Positions 8,446 through 18,298 of a DNA stretch of 25,100 nucleotides are shown one piece after another; the first letter of the stretch is position 1; the number at the start of each line of letters is the position of its first letter. The notes beneath the pieces are model-generated. The model did no database searches, was not told where the DNA came from, and worked only from the letters and a program-made list of their open reading frames with translations. Position numbers and translations under genes: made by a program. The stretch is from Chara braunii. Its lineage: Eukaryota; Streptophyta; Charophyceae; Charales; Characeae. The stretch is from positions 399,743 through 424,842 of the forward strand of contig BFEA01000173.1 in the NCBI GenBank assembly GCA_003427395.1. The letters run 5' to 3'.

Positions 8446-10590
8446 ATGGCACCCTTGCATCTAACAGACAGATCAGACGAGCACCACCTTGGTTCGGGAA
8501 TGACTGACGCGACGAGCATGACCTCCACATCAGTTTCTCCTTACGCAGGTAACGGGAGAGAGAGTGAGGACCAAGAAATGAAGGAAAAGGAAATAGAGAA
8601 TGAAGAAGTTGAGAAGGAGATGAAGATAACAGACGTGGAAATGCTGACAAAAGAGGAGAAAAGGGAGGAAGCACAAACAAGCCACCAAGCAAGCAGCCAG
8701 AAACATCAAGCTGCAGGTGGCACAAAACCCACATGGGCACAACGCGTGAAGGGCACAATTCAAGAAAAGACCCTGACTATCAAATGATCCTTGGCAAACC
8801 CCCAACAAGGAGATGTGGAAGACTTGAAAATCCCCCTCCGAAATCTGTCAGCAGCTTGAGCATACTTCCTCACTCGGTTTCTTCTCCCTGCAGAAAACCA
8901 GGTGGTTGATCAGGGAGTGAGAAAGACGATGATCAAAACTTACCCAAATGAAAAACTGGAGGCAAGGGATCAAATATATGTGAAATATGCCAGTAATTGG
9001 TTGTTCTATGGGGAGATGGCGCAAAAATCGGTCAACAAAAAAATAAAATGGATTTGCAAACGTCTTGAGGATATGAAAGGAAGTCAAGAGACAGTCCTAT
9101 AATTCTTCCTAATTCAATCCGTATCATCCACAATTTTTTGTCTGTTTACACAAGACAACTTAAACTTAGAATGGATGGGTGGAAGAAGATCCATTGGGGG
9201 AAATCGGAGGTGCGCATCTTCCCATGGCAACCGAAAAAGATAAGCCCAGAAGAAAAAAGAGAACAGATGATGAAGGATTACTTCTGGGTGGAGCTGAGGC
9301 ATATTCCGGTAGAGGTGCAGACCACGTTTATCCACAATCTGGGTCAACACTACACCATAGTGGACTTCATTGACCCGCTCCCAACATATGTGGCAAAGAG
9401 AGACGATTATGTGATGCTAGCATTGGACCTCCCCAAGGATCAACCTTTTTCTATGGATGACATTGTGCCGTTCAAAATGGGAGGAAAGACGTATCAAATC
9501 CACACCGCCCACAAGTTCAGACCCTGGTGTTTCAAGTGCAGGGCTCATGGGCACCTTAGTACAGAATCGGCATGCCCCCATCACCCAAACAAGAGGGGTC
9601 CGGCTACTGGTCGCCTTCAACGCGACCTCCGTAGCGGCATAGACCCACTAGGTGGTACACGGTTGACCCTGGCCACGAGGGCTGGGTCTACCTGGAGGAT
9701 CTAGATCAGAAGGGGCAACCCAAGGGATGGGTTTGGGAAGGTAGAGGGGACCCGTGTAGGCTCACATTGCCTCACAAGACCCCCACAAGAATGGGAGTCA
9801 CCGCGGGGGGCAACGAAAAACAGACCTGAGGCCCAGCAAAACCCCCCACAAAGCTAACACAGGCACCACCACCGCTAGGGGCAATGGAGGACAGACATGA
9901 GGAACATTTGGCTAAACCTTCCACAGAGCAAACACAATCGCCTGCTGGACAGCATCCCCCCCCTCCAGGCCCACAAGCACAACAGATACCGATACAGGCG
10001 CAGAACGCACAACTGCGGCAAAAATACCTCAAACAAGAAGAAGCAACCTTCTTGGGGCCCGGCACCAGCCGCCTATCTACCAACAGGACGGCTGCTGGGT
10101 GCCCCGGAGGGGGGGGGAAGACAAGGGGTCAGAATTGAAGCCTGTATCAGAAATGCAATCAGACCCGATTGCGGACCCATTCGAGGAAGTCTTCGGACCA
10201 TCCCCGATGGAGGTGGAACCCATACCCGGAACTCCTCTTCCCTCGGAGGTTGAGATGGCGGAAGCGTCGGATTTAGGGGAAGTACAGGCTGACCAGAGAC
10301 AGAAAAAGGAAAAAGAAGCGTGCACCCAGGAGGATTGGTTGCGGAAAGTGGCGGATTGGCTGATGGAAAACCTCTAAATAAAATATGGAAGACGGAACGA
10401 AGAATTTTGGGATGGTACCTACAGAGATCTAATCCCCCTCCTGGAATGCAACACAAGTCTCAGAACAGCCTTGGAAAAAGGACTCCCAGATGGCTCCAAC
10501 TGGCAGGATGTCTGCCACATAATTTTGACGATTGTGATCAACAGATTTCAGCCTGAAGACCCAGACGGCAGGGGCCATGTCTCCTCAGAT
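8446..10590 (+). pseudogene. LINE ORF1 (gag-like, zinc knuckle), broken
   Basis: Remnant of a LINE ORF1, the RNA-binding protein that coats the element RNA. The first frame (8446-8787) gives an acidic, Lys/Glu-rich N-terminus and a TWAQRVKG motif like the start of plant LINE ORF1 domains. The same frame continues through two TGA stops to about 9100. A second frame (9138 to ~9640) carries a conserved-looking RNA-binding region and a zinc knuckle at 9528-9575, spaced C-X2-C-X4-H-X6-C. The usual knuckle is C-X2-C-X4-H-X4-C, so this one is stretched. Further frames (~9640-10090 and 10099-10590) give a Pro/Gln-rich linker and an acidic C-terminal region containing WLRKVADWL. At least three frameshifts and several stops make it inactive. 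It may be ORF1 of the LINE whose ORF2 starts near 12690, or of a separate copy. Confidence 0.65.
9528..9575 (+). other. CCHC-type zinc knuckle in ORF1
   Basis: The residues CFKCRAHGHLSTESAC have spacing C-X2-C-X4-H-X6-C and are followed by PHH. It is the expected nucleic-acid-binding motif of plant-type LINE ORF1 proteins, with two extra residues before the last cysteine. Confidence 0.65.
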
Positions 10591-10948
10591 CCTGTCATAG
10601 TTCGAAGCCCGTCAGGGTTGCGTTTTCCCCCCCGAGACATTTCAACGTCAATCAAAATTTCAACGTCGGTGGTCGTCGGGAGGGTGGGCATTTGAGGTTT
10701 TGGGGTCTTGCAAGGGCCAGGACCGCGTAGGACCGATATCTGCGCGTAGGAGGCTGAGGAGGCCGCCGTCCTTAAGCCTTTTTCAAAATTGAAACGGTGC
10801 GTACCACAGTTTCCTCGAACCGAAAATGTACAGGTTGTATTCGAATACAACCTGTACCCTTTCTATTCGGATTTCGAAAAGAAAAAACTTTTGTATTCCG
10901 ATAAAATTACTTCTTCTTTTTGTTGGAGGTCAGCGCCTGCCCTCTTGC
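10591..10948. other. Non-coding sequence with a 30-bp palindrome
   Basis: ORF1-like coding signal stops near 10590 and the sequence changes character. It has short direct repeats (TTTCAACGTC twice, GCGTAGGA twice) and then the palindrome at 10828-10857. No gene is recognised. It may be a separate insertion that breaks the LINE. Confidence 0.4.
10828..10857. repeat. Perfect 30-bp palindrome
   Basis: The 15-bp half GTACAGGTTGTATTC is followed directly by its exact reverse complement, centred on TTCGAA. There is partial further mirror similarity outside (CGAACCGAA against TTCGGATTTCG). Confidence 0.95.
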
Positions 10949-11158
10949 NNNNNNNNNNNNNNNNNNNNNNNNNNNNNNNNNNNNNNNNNNNNNNNNNNNN
11001 NNNNNNNNNNNNNNNNNNNNNNNNNNNNNNNNNNNNNNNNNNNNNNNNNNNNNNNNNNNNNNNNNNNNNNNNNNNNNNNNNNNNNNNNNNNNNNNNNNNN
11101 NNNNNNNNNNNNNNNNNNNNNNNNNNNNNNNNNNNNNNNNNNNNNNNNNNNNNNNNNN
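10949..11158. other. Assembly gap (210 N)
   Basis: A run of N next to a dinucleotide microsatellite. Reading frames that cross it are meaningless, and any linkage between the two sides depends on the assembly. Confidence 0.99.

Positions 11159-11224
<66 letters not shown>
11159..11224. repeat. (TC)n/(AC)n microsatellite
   Basis: A short TC run leads into a long AC repeat, with degenerate ACAC-containing sequence continuing to about 11260. Its position beside the gap probably explains the assembly break. Confidence 0.97.
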
Positions 11225-11231
<7 letters not shown>

Positions 11232-11271
11232 GATACACACACTCACATACACACGCATATACATTCTCCTG

Positions 11272-11320
11272 TCTATTGATGGAGAGCGCCACTTGCTGGA
11301 AACTAGGTCCAGCGTCCCAT
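11272..11320 (-). repeat. Antisense copy of the LINE 3'-terminal motif
   Basis: The reverse complement of this stretch matches the LINE 3' tails at 17491-17540 and 20555-20605: GGACGCTGGACC, then a TTTCC segment, then CAATAGA. The stem GCTGGA/TCCAGC (11295-11313) with a 7-nt loop is preserved. It lies in opposite orientation to the LINE that follows, so it is either the tail of a separate minus-strand insertion or part of a shared element end. Confidence 0.7.
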
Positions 11321-11693
11321 GAACATCGTGAATAAAGCACCAACCGGCACCCCCCCCACACACACTCTTCGAGTTGTGTATAGCGAACATGACAAAACAT
11401 ACATACAACATAATCAATACCTTACCCTTCTCGAACCACATAAGCAAACGAACTACGGGCTGCGCACCCGTGCCCTCACGGTAAGTCAATCCCCATGTCA
11501 CAAAGGAAAGACAAGCCAACCCCCCACCTGCAGAGGAGATCCCGAAAGGACATCCAGCTCCCCCACCTGTGGAGGAGACCCTGAGTAGGGGGAAAACCGA
11601 CAAGAGGGGGCAGGGGAGGACAGGAATAAGACTGCTCAACAGGAGCCGGACGGAAAAATCAAAGGAAATGCTGGGGAGCAAGGAGGTGATGGG
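11321..11693. other. No intact gene; probable LINE upstream sequence
   Basis: It includes a short duplicated phrase (CCCCCACCTGCAGAGGAGA near 11521 and CCCCCACCTGTGGAGGAGA near 11559). It probably belongs to the 5' part of the downstream LINE, but I cannot set its start. Confidence 0.35.
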
Positions 11694-12620
11694 ATGGGGA
11701 CGATGAATAATCAGAAAAGGGAAGACGCCCCAAAGGAATTTGAGCAAAAGGATAGTGGACAAGGAGGTCACAACATGAGACAAAGGGGGATCGAGGAGAT
11801 AGAGAGCACGGGAATGCAGGGGACGGAAGAAGGAAGGGAGGAAGAAGGAAGAAAGAAGGAAGGAGAAGAAAAGAAGGAAAACAGAGTAGGGGAAGGAATA
11901 CAGAAAGGTAAAGAAAAAGAAGATAACGCAATAGGACTCGCGGAGGAGGAAGGCCTGTGCCTGGCACTGGCGGCATGGAAACCTCAGTTAACAACGGGCC
12001 AGGAGCAGCGGAATCAACAGAAATTGCAGACAGGCATCCCCCCCCACCCAAAGCCCCCGGACGTGGACTTGACTAACATGCGACAAAAAATGCGTCACCT
12101 ACTAGAAAAAAGGGACATCCAACAAGGACCAATAGACAAAGGCCTAGTCTTATTACCAGTCAGGACCAATGGGAAGTCATGAGAGATTGACCTCTTCACA
12201 CCACCAGGGGCGGTACATGGGGAAGTCACCATCAAAGGACGCTCATCACTCATCCTTTCCCTCTCATCCTGAGGAGGAGGGCCCACCCTCCTCAAGTCAG
12301 ACATCGCTCAGCTGATCACGGATCAGCTCCCACCAGGAGCTTCCTCCTTTCTTGTCATCTCGTATGGTCCATAGAGACTTGCAGACAAGGATATCTACAT
12401 CCAATATAATAAGGGGAGTAGTGTGGACCTCCGCTGGTTCAACCAGGACGCGCTCATGGAAATATAGCTGCTAAAAATCAAACCCAACGACCTCTGGACT
12501 GATACGGAAGTCACCACTCTCCTAACAAAATTAATCATAAACAAAACACTGCAAAGCGGGGGGCTGTTAAGCACTGAGTCGTGGATGCCCCTTTGAACTG
12601 CTCATAAACAGAAGGGTTAG
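11694..12620 (+). pseudogene. LINE region upstream of the endonuclease, broken
   Basis: A single frame runs from 11694 to about 12596 and is interrupted only by stops near 12180, 12270, 12373, 12466 and 12595. The first half is Glu/Lys/Gly-rich and low-complexity. From about 12030 it becomes ordinary protein-like sequence (for example PPDVDLTNMRQKMRHLL, then DIYIQYNKGSS and LRWFNQDAL). The endonuclease frame then takes over through a frameshift near 12600-12650. It may be the C-terminal part of ORF1 or an N-terminal extension of ORF2. I do not recognise a named domain. Its end shows weak similarity by eye to the end of the other ORF1-like region near 10480-10560, which would fit two related ORF1 copies. 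Confidence 0.5.
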
Positions 12621-12689
12621 AAACGAATGAGATTAACGTGATTGATGTGCTCTATAACCGAGACAAACAGTGGAGACTATCTAAGAGGG

Positions 12690-15600
12690 CAGCGGATCTT
12701 GACTTGCGCTCCCTAAATGTAAATGGGCTGGCCTCGACAAAGCTACCTAAGAGGCAAGCGATAATTGAGCAGCTCAAAGGAGTGGAAGGGAGAGCTTGGC
12801 CTGATGTAGTGTGACTTCAGGAAACCCATCTCTTGGACAGCCCAGAGCACTCTCACATTCACAAAGAGATCTGGCCGCACCAAGCTTACAGCGCCCATGC
12901 CCCAAAGTCGGGTAGTGGTGGGGTGACCATATGGCTACCCCCAGAAACAATGGTAGACCTTCTTAATTGGGCAACAAACTAGGAAGAAGGTAGGTGGGTT
13001 TATCTACTTGCAATGCTGAAAATACAGGTGATTTGCATTCTTAATATATATGCCCCAAACGAACCGAGAGAGCGTCAGACCTTCTTCGAAAATCTGAAGA
13101 CCAAACTGCCAGGGGGTATCCTAGTCATCCTGGCTGGGGACTTCAATGCTGCCCCGGATCGTTGGCTAGACAGATGGAAAACTCCCTCACCATGTCCGGC
13201 GTACGTGAAGAGCGATGAAAGAATCGTCACAGACCTATCCCAATTGCTTAACCTCATTGACTCATTTCGGCTACGATACCCTACGCAGCTGAAGTTCACA
13301 TGTTATAGAAAGAATCAATCAGAACGTGCATCTAAGTCACGGATAGACTTGATCTTGATCTCAGAGGAACTACAAGGGGCCTTGCAAATGGCTGAAATCT
13401 TCCCGCGTAGCCCTCACCCGGGCCTGGATCACGCAATGTGCCTCACTATCTTTTCCTTCAGGAAAAAAACGGACCAAGGGCGGGGTTTTTACAAAATTAA
13501 TACATCCTTACTAACCTTGGACTGCTTCAAAAACTACTTGAAAGAGGTCTGATCCTTTTGGCAAAAACAAAAAGACCTGATCCAAGACGACATAGTATAG
13601 TTCAACAACGGCTTCTCCTTTTTGGGCCACAAGTGCAATGAGTACTCAAAGCTCCGGGCGGCACAGCGTCACGTGGAGGAAATAAACCTACAACATCGAT
13701 TACAATAACTCCAACAACAAGAAGATGACAGCAGGTGCGATGATACCCGCTTGGCGGAATTGGCCAACGAAATACAGTCATTGGAAACCCGGATCTTGGG
13801 ATATATGGAACACCGATGGCAAGGAATTAGGATCCGTGGTAAACTCTGCCGACACAAATTGGAGGGAGCAATAGATGCAAGATTTTTCGTAATGGCTAGA
13901 ACAAAAGTAGGTCGGACAACTATAGAGGCCCTGGAAGACCCCAACCAACAACAAGGACCGCTGTATACATCGACAACGGAATGTACAAAAATAGCAAGGG
14001 ACTTCTATCAAAACCTCTTCACATCTGAGTCACTGAGTGCGGGGGTACACCACCAACACTAAGGCAGGCGGAAATTGAGGACTTCCTGCGCCCTCTCACT
14101 CGAACACTTACAGACCAACAGAGAGGAGTTTTGGAAATGCCCCTAACGAAGGAGGAGATATAGACGACACAAATGCTTATGGAGGAGGAAAAGACTTCGG
14201 GCATCGATGGCCTGCCGAAGGAATTTTGGGAATCGATGTGGGGGACCATCTCCCAGGATTTAATGAAATATTATCGAGCATTATGGGAGACAGGACAAAC
14301 GGGAGAATTTGTAGGTCAAGTGGTTCTGACACTACTATATAAAAAAGGAGCAAGCTCAAACATTAGGAACTACAGACCCGTCACCCTCCTCACAGTAGTC
14401 TACAAGATGATGGCAAAGGCACTGGCCAATCGCTTGGATAAGGTCATGAAAGATATTATCCACCCAGACCTGATTGGATTCACAAAGGGTAGGAACATTC
14501 AGGACAATATCCTCTTGGTCAATGAGATGACCAAACTTGCAAGACAATCTAAACATAATGCGGCAATCATTTTCATTGACTTTGAAAAAACTTACGACCA
14601 TGTTGACTGGACCTTTCTGGACAAATGTCTAGAAAAACTTAATTTTGGTCCTCATTTCAGGGGATGGGTGGAAATCCTGCATAAAAATGCCACAACCAGA
14701 GTCATGGTCAATGGAAACCTCATGCCGCCCATCTCTCTCCAGAGGTCAGCCTGACAAGGTGACCCGATCGCACCCTTTCTATTTGTGATAGTGATGGAAG
14801 CCCTAACGGCGAATCTACGTACCCATAAGGACATTAAGAGAATTCAAGTCGCATCGATCCCTGAGGAAGCAATACCGGCATATTCATTGTTTGCTGATGA
14901 CTTAACCCTTATGGTGGATGCATAACATGCATCGATGACTGAGGTGCAGCACATGATGGAAAAATTTTGCACGCTCTCAGACATGAGAGTCAACTGGGGG
15001 AACAAAACCCTAGGATGGTGGATCCACCATCAAGGAGTTAGGCCCCCAGAGAAGCCACGGGTCAAATGGGTACCCAATGAGGCCCCCATCCGGGTCCTTG
15101 GGGTTACACTAACAGCAAATGGTAGACCATCAACAAACAACGAAGGACTGCTCAAATCGTCACTGGAACAATTACTGCAATGGAAAAACAAACACACTTC
15201 ATTGATGGGATGTTCTTTGGTGATAAACAATGTGGTGTTTGCTTCCCTGTGGTACAGATCGACCATTTGAGCCCTGGACAAAACAACCCTCCGTTCATTG
15301 CAACGACAAATTGTCGTTTTTCTATGGAGGGGGGATCATGAAAAACACAAGGTGATCACTAGGGTTGCATGGCAATCCATAACCCTACCAAAGACCAAAG
15401 GGGGTCTGGGCATAATTGACCCTGCAATACAAACCAAAACCTTGGCACTACAATGGCTCAAACGATTTGTTTTTCGCCTTGATACCAAGTGAAAGGGGCT
15501 GGCATTGAAACAAATTTCATGACTAGCCCCTGAAACAACACCGGAAATTAACCCTTTCACATGGTTAAAAAATAGAAGATGGCGAATACCGAGAGGGCAC

Positions 15601-17392
15601 TCCAGACAACAGAACCCGATTTCCCCAAAGAAACAGGCGAGAGAGGACCTACGAAATGACCCCTTCTGTCCATCCCTTCTGAGGACATTGAGGAACCTCC
15701 CCCTGCCTGACAAAACCCAACCAGAGAGATGGGAGGAAGTATTACGACAACCCCTTTTTGACAACAGGAGAATCGTGGATACTAGGGGACAGGCTCTTCA
15801 TTGTACGAACTCCCCCTAGCGCGTATGGGTGAAAAGGGGTATACTTAGAATAAGGGATATCTGGGACACAGCCACAAAGGACTGGATCGATCTGGACCTG
15901 CTCCGGCAAAAACTGCGACATAGTCATAGATTGGAAACCGCACTCGAGGACCTAATAGATCAGATCCCCCTGAGTTGGTGGAATATCTTCAGAAAGGGAC
16001 CTTTTTTGCAGGAATTTAACTGGGTGCAAATTTCGGGCAGTCAAGGAGAGGTAGGTAATGTGGTATGTTGCAGCCCCAAAGGACCGGTGGTTGTTGACAT
16101 ATTTAAAGTGGGCAAAGACAACACATTATACCGACCCGTGCCAGAAGAAACAAGATGTTTCCAAAAGGAGGAACTATCACGTATCAGAGTGTTGCAAAAT
16201 GGGGATAAATGGATGACCTTCCTCCCAAACACTCCGATCACTCAACTGCCGTTAGACCCAATGGAGTGGACATGGACCCCTCCCTCCGGAAGGGGCAAGA
16301 AATGCATCAGAAAATTACATAGCATTACAGTCAAATCAATATACAGACTACTCCGTCCAACGTCTAACCTACGTGACCAGGTAGAGGCTAGATGGATGAA
16401 GCACATGAACATTAGCAAGGAATCACTTCGGAGGGTAAAATGGTTCCATCTCATTAAGACGAAACCGGCAAAACTGGCCTCCCTCCAATGGAAGATGGAA
16501 CATCATTGCCTACCAACAAACGACTGACTAATAGACAGGACATCCTTGGAACGAAGTGGGCGGGCCCTACCCTGATGCAAACTCTGTTTAGATTCCTTTC
16601 CATCCAGGAAAAAGACCAGAAACCATAGAACATATCTTTCTGCAATGTCCAGGAGCGGTTCTACTCTGGCGTTGGTGGGACAAGATCTGGGATCAGCTGG
16701 AAGTAACGACGGCCATGCCATGGAATTGGCAAGCATTGCGATTAGAAACATGGGATGCAGAAGAGGAGGATGACTTCACCCAAAACATGTTTAAACTGGG
16801 ACGTAGGGCGGTGCTATGGGCGCTTTGGAAACGACGCTGTACGTACGAGATGGAAGGGGTGAGGTTGGAAGGACCCGAATTCACTGAAAGCATACAGCAA
16901 CAAATCCAAACAGAGTAAACAACCCACTGGGAAGAAGTCAAAGCCCAGCTCCAGCACACACATACACAACTGGAAACAGACAAAAAAGTACAGGACTTCT
17001 GCGCAAAATGGCTCGAGGGGAAAGAGGGGGGAAGGTTAGGGAGGGTGGAAAAGAACTCAGGGAGAGGCCAAAAGGAAGAAAGGTTGTGCAAAGATTATCG
17101 GTTGAGCTTTCACGAGTGGACCAAGGTGGACCCCTCTATCCCAATGAGAACAGCGGATGACTTCCCCGACCCCTTCCCCCCCCTGACCAATAGCCTGGTG
17201 GATTTGCGGTGGTATGGGTGCTCAGAGAGGAAAGGGGTGAGTAGACACGGGACAAGGGAAGAGGGGGCAGAAGGTACGGGAGCTAGGGAAAAAAAGAGGG
17301 GAAGTAGGCCTGGGACAAAGGAAGTGTCTATTAGGGCGGGGAAAGGAGGAACTAGTATGCAATCGCAAGAATTTGGCGCTTGTTTTGGGTGA
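12690..17392 (+). pseudogene. LINE ORF2: endonuclease-reverse transcriptase, decayed
   Basis: It encoded the enzyme that nicks target DNA and reverse-transcribes the element RNA in place. The endonuclease (12700-13450, frame 2) keeps LNVNG, LQETH, NIYAPN, GDFNA, a RIDLIL motif and LDHAM, matching the catalytic residues of the exonuclease/endonuclease/phosphatase fold. The RT (14180-15000, frame 1) has NYRPVTLL, FIDFEKTYD, the QGDP motif and FADD at 14890-14901, the catalytic aspartate pair. A C-terminal zinc motif follows: CKLC at 16576-16587 and H-X4-C near 16634. Near the end is a PDPFPP...VDL..YG block shared with the second copy. About 15 in-frame stops lie at 12812, 12980, 13550, 13598, 13706, 14161, 14752, 14923, 15268, 15490, 15520, 15817, 16525, 16573 and 16916. 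The only frameshifts I found are in a G5 run near 14040 and an A5 run near 16609. Confidence 0.88.
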
Positions 17393-17630
17393 AGAGGTTC
17401 TCCCCCTCCCTGCGCAATTAATCCCCTGGGTTTTCAGGGCAATCAATGCTGGCAGGAGCGTCATGCATTCAAAACTCAATCTGTAAAAAAGGACGCTGGA
17501 CCCGTTTTCCGGCAGGTGAAGCTCCCCACCAATAGATGGAGCCTCTTCCCGGGTGCTAGTGGTGTCTGCTCTTATCAGCACCACTAACACCGGTGAGGAT
17601 GTTAAGAAAAAAAAAAAAAAAAAAAAAAAA
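17393..17630 (+). other. LINE-1 3' UTR with conserved hairpins and poly(A)
   Basis: After the ORF2 stop there are four stem-loops. The first is CCCTG/CAGGG (17424-17439), followed by CAATCAATGCTGGCAGG. Next come CTGGA/TCCGG with a 7-nt loop (17496-17512) and GCTCC/GGAGC (17521-17542). The last is AGTGGTG/CACCACT (17558-17585), whose inner CTG/CAG pairs extend the stem. An A tail follows. All four have counterparts in the second copy. In stringent-type LINEs, 3' stem-loops recruit the reverse transcriptase, and that role is inferred here. Confidence 0.7.
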
Positions 17631-17789
17631 CTATTTACATCCCCCCCCCCCGTCGGTGAGCGGCGAGCAATGGCCATCACGATAGCAGAGGGTGGGCTGC
17701 TATTTGCCCACCCCCCGTCGATGTGGCTGTTGCTGCCTGCGTGCAAGGCCATCTGCAGCGCCATGTGGCAGTTTGTTAAAAATCTGGAA
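17631..17789. other. Post-LINE flank, poly(C) run, no gene
   Basis: Begins with CTATTTACAT and a run of about ten C. The remainder is moderately GC-rich and could be the body of the repeat that ends in the tandem hairpin units. No gene recognised. Confidence 0.4.
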
Positions 17790-18050
17790 GATCCCCCTGG
17801 CTAGGGGGTTGCAGTAAAGTGGGATTTGGGTGGCTGATCAAGATCTCAGCACACCCAGATGATGATGATGATGATGACGATGATGATGATGATGATTAGT
17901 TTTTGTATTGCTGTAGCGACAGTTTGGCAGTAGTGAAGACCCTCTTGGCTAGGGGGTTGTATGACTGTGCAATCATGTTGGTTGATCAAGATCTCAACCA
18001 ACCCCAAATTATCATCATTATTTGTTTTTTATTGCTACGGCAACAGGCGA
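17790..18050 (+). repeat. Tandem hairpin repeat with (GAT)n tract
   Basis: Two units share GGCTAGGGGGTTG, a hairpin whose invariant loop is TCAAGATC, a GAT- or ATC/ATT-rich tract and TATTGCTNCGGCNACAG-like sequence. Unit 1 spans about 17795-17937 with the (GAT)n tract at 17861-17896; unit 2 spans about 17938-18050. The layout resembles the 3' UTR of non-LTR elements that end in short tandem repeats rather than poly(A). No coding sequence accompanies it. Confidence 0.6.
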
Positions 18051-18277
18051 GAAGCATCTTGAAGGCCAAGATACTATGAATCCTGGTAGTGTTCTCTACT
18101 TTTGGCCACCCAAGAGCTTGGAATAACCTACCTACTCACTAACCTACTCTCCCCCAACCCCTTTTCTATCCCCTCCCCCATCATCTAATCATCTTTTCTA
18201 ACTCTACCACTACCTCCTCATCCTACCTCACTCTTCTCTCTTATTTTCCCTACTTCTCTCCTCTCCTTCCCACTGTT
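18051..18277. other. Pyrimidine-rich flank, no gene
   Basis: C/T-rich low-complexity sequence. It resumes on the far side of the second LINE at 20715, as expected if the LINE was inserted into it. Confidence 0.5.
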
Positions 18278-18294
18278 ATCTCATACCCCTCCCT
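18278..18294 (+). repeat. Left target-site duplication of LINE-2
   Basis: ATCTCATACCCCTCCCT here matches ATCTCATACCCTTCCCT directly after the A-rich tail at 20698-20714, 16 of 17 identical. This marks the insertion limits. Confidence 0.8.
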
Positions 18295-18298
18295 ATAG

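Larger units (their letters stand above)
11694..17630 (+). mobile_element. LINE-1 copy (non-LTR retrotransposon), 3'-complete
   Basis: An L1-like/Tx1-like LINE with ORF2 order endonuclease, reverse transcriptase, CCHC zinc motif, followed by a structured 3' UTR and a ~24-A tail at about 17607-17630. The left limit given is the start of continuous coding-like sequence. The true 5' end may be further left, possibly including 8446-10590, with the gap and microsatellite inserted between. No target-site duplication could be matched to the sequence after the poly(A). A second copy of the same family lies at 18295-20698. Confidence 0.75.

Noticed and set aside
8446-9102. In-frame TGA codons in ORF1 read as possible recoding
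   Set aside because: The same element also has frameshifts and TAA/TAG stops, so ordinary decay is the simpler reading.
6280-10880. Shared TCGAAATCCGAAT between ~6286 and ~10866 in opposite orientation
   Set aside because: A 13-bp match between two points in 25 kb is expected by chance.
10863-11783. 306-codon minus-strand frame and others across the gap
   Set aside because: They are built from N positions and the translated AC repeat (Cys-Val repeats), so they are artefacts.
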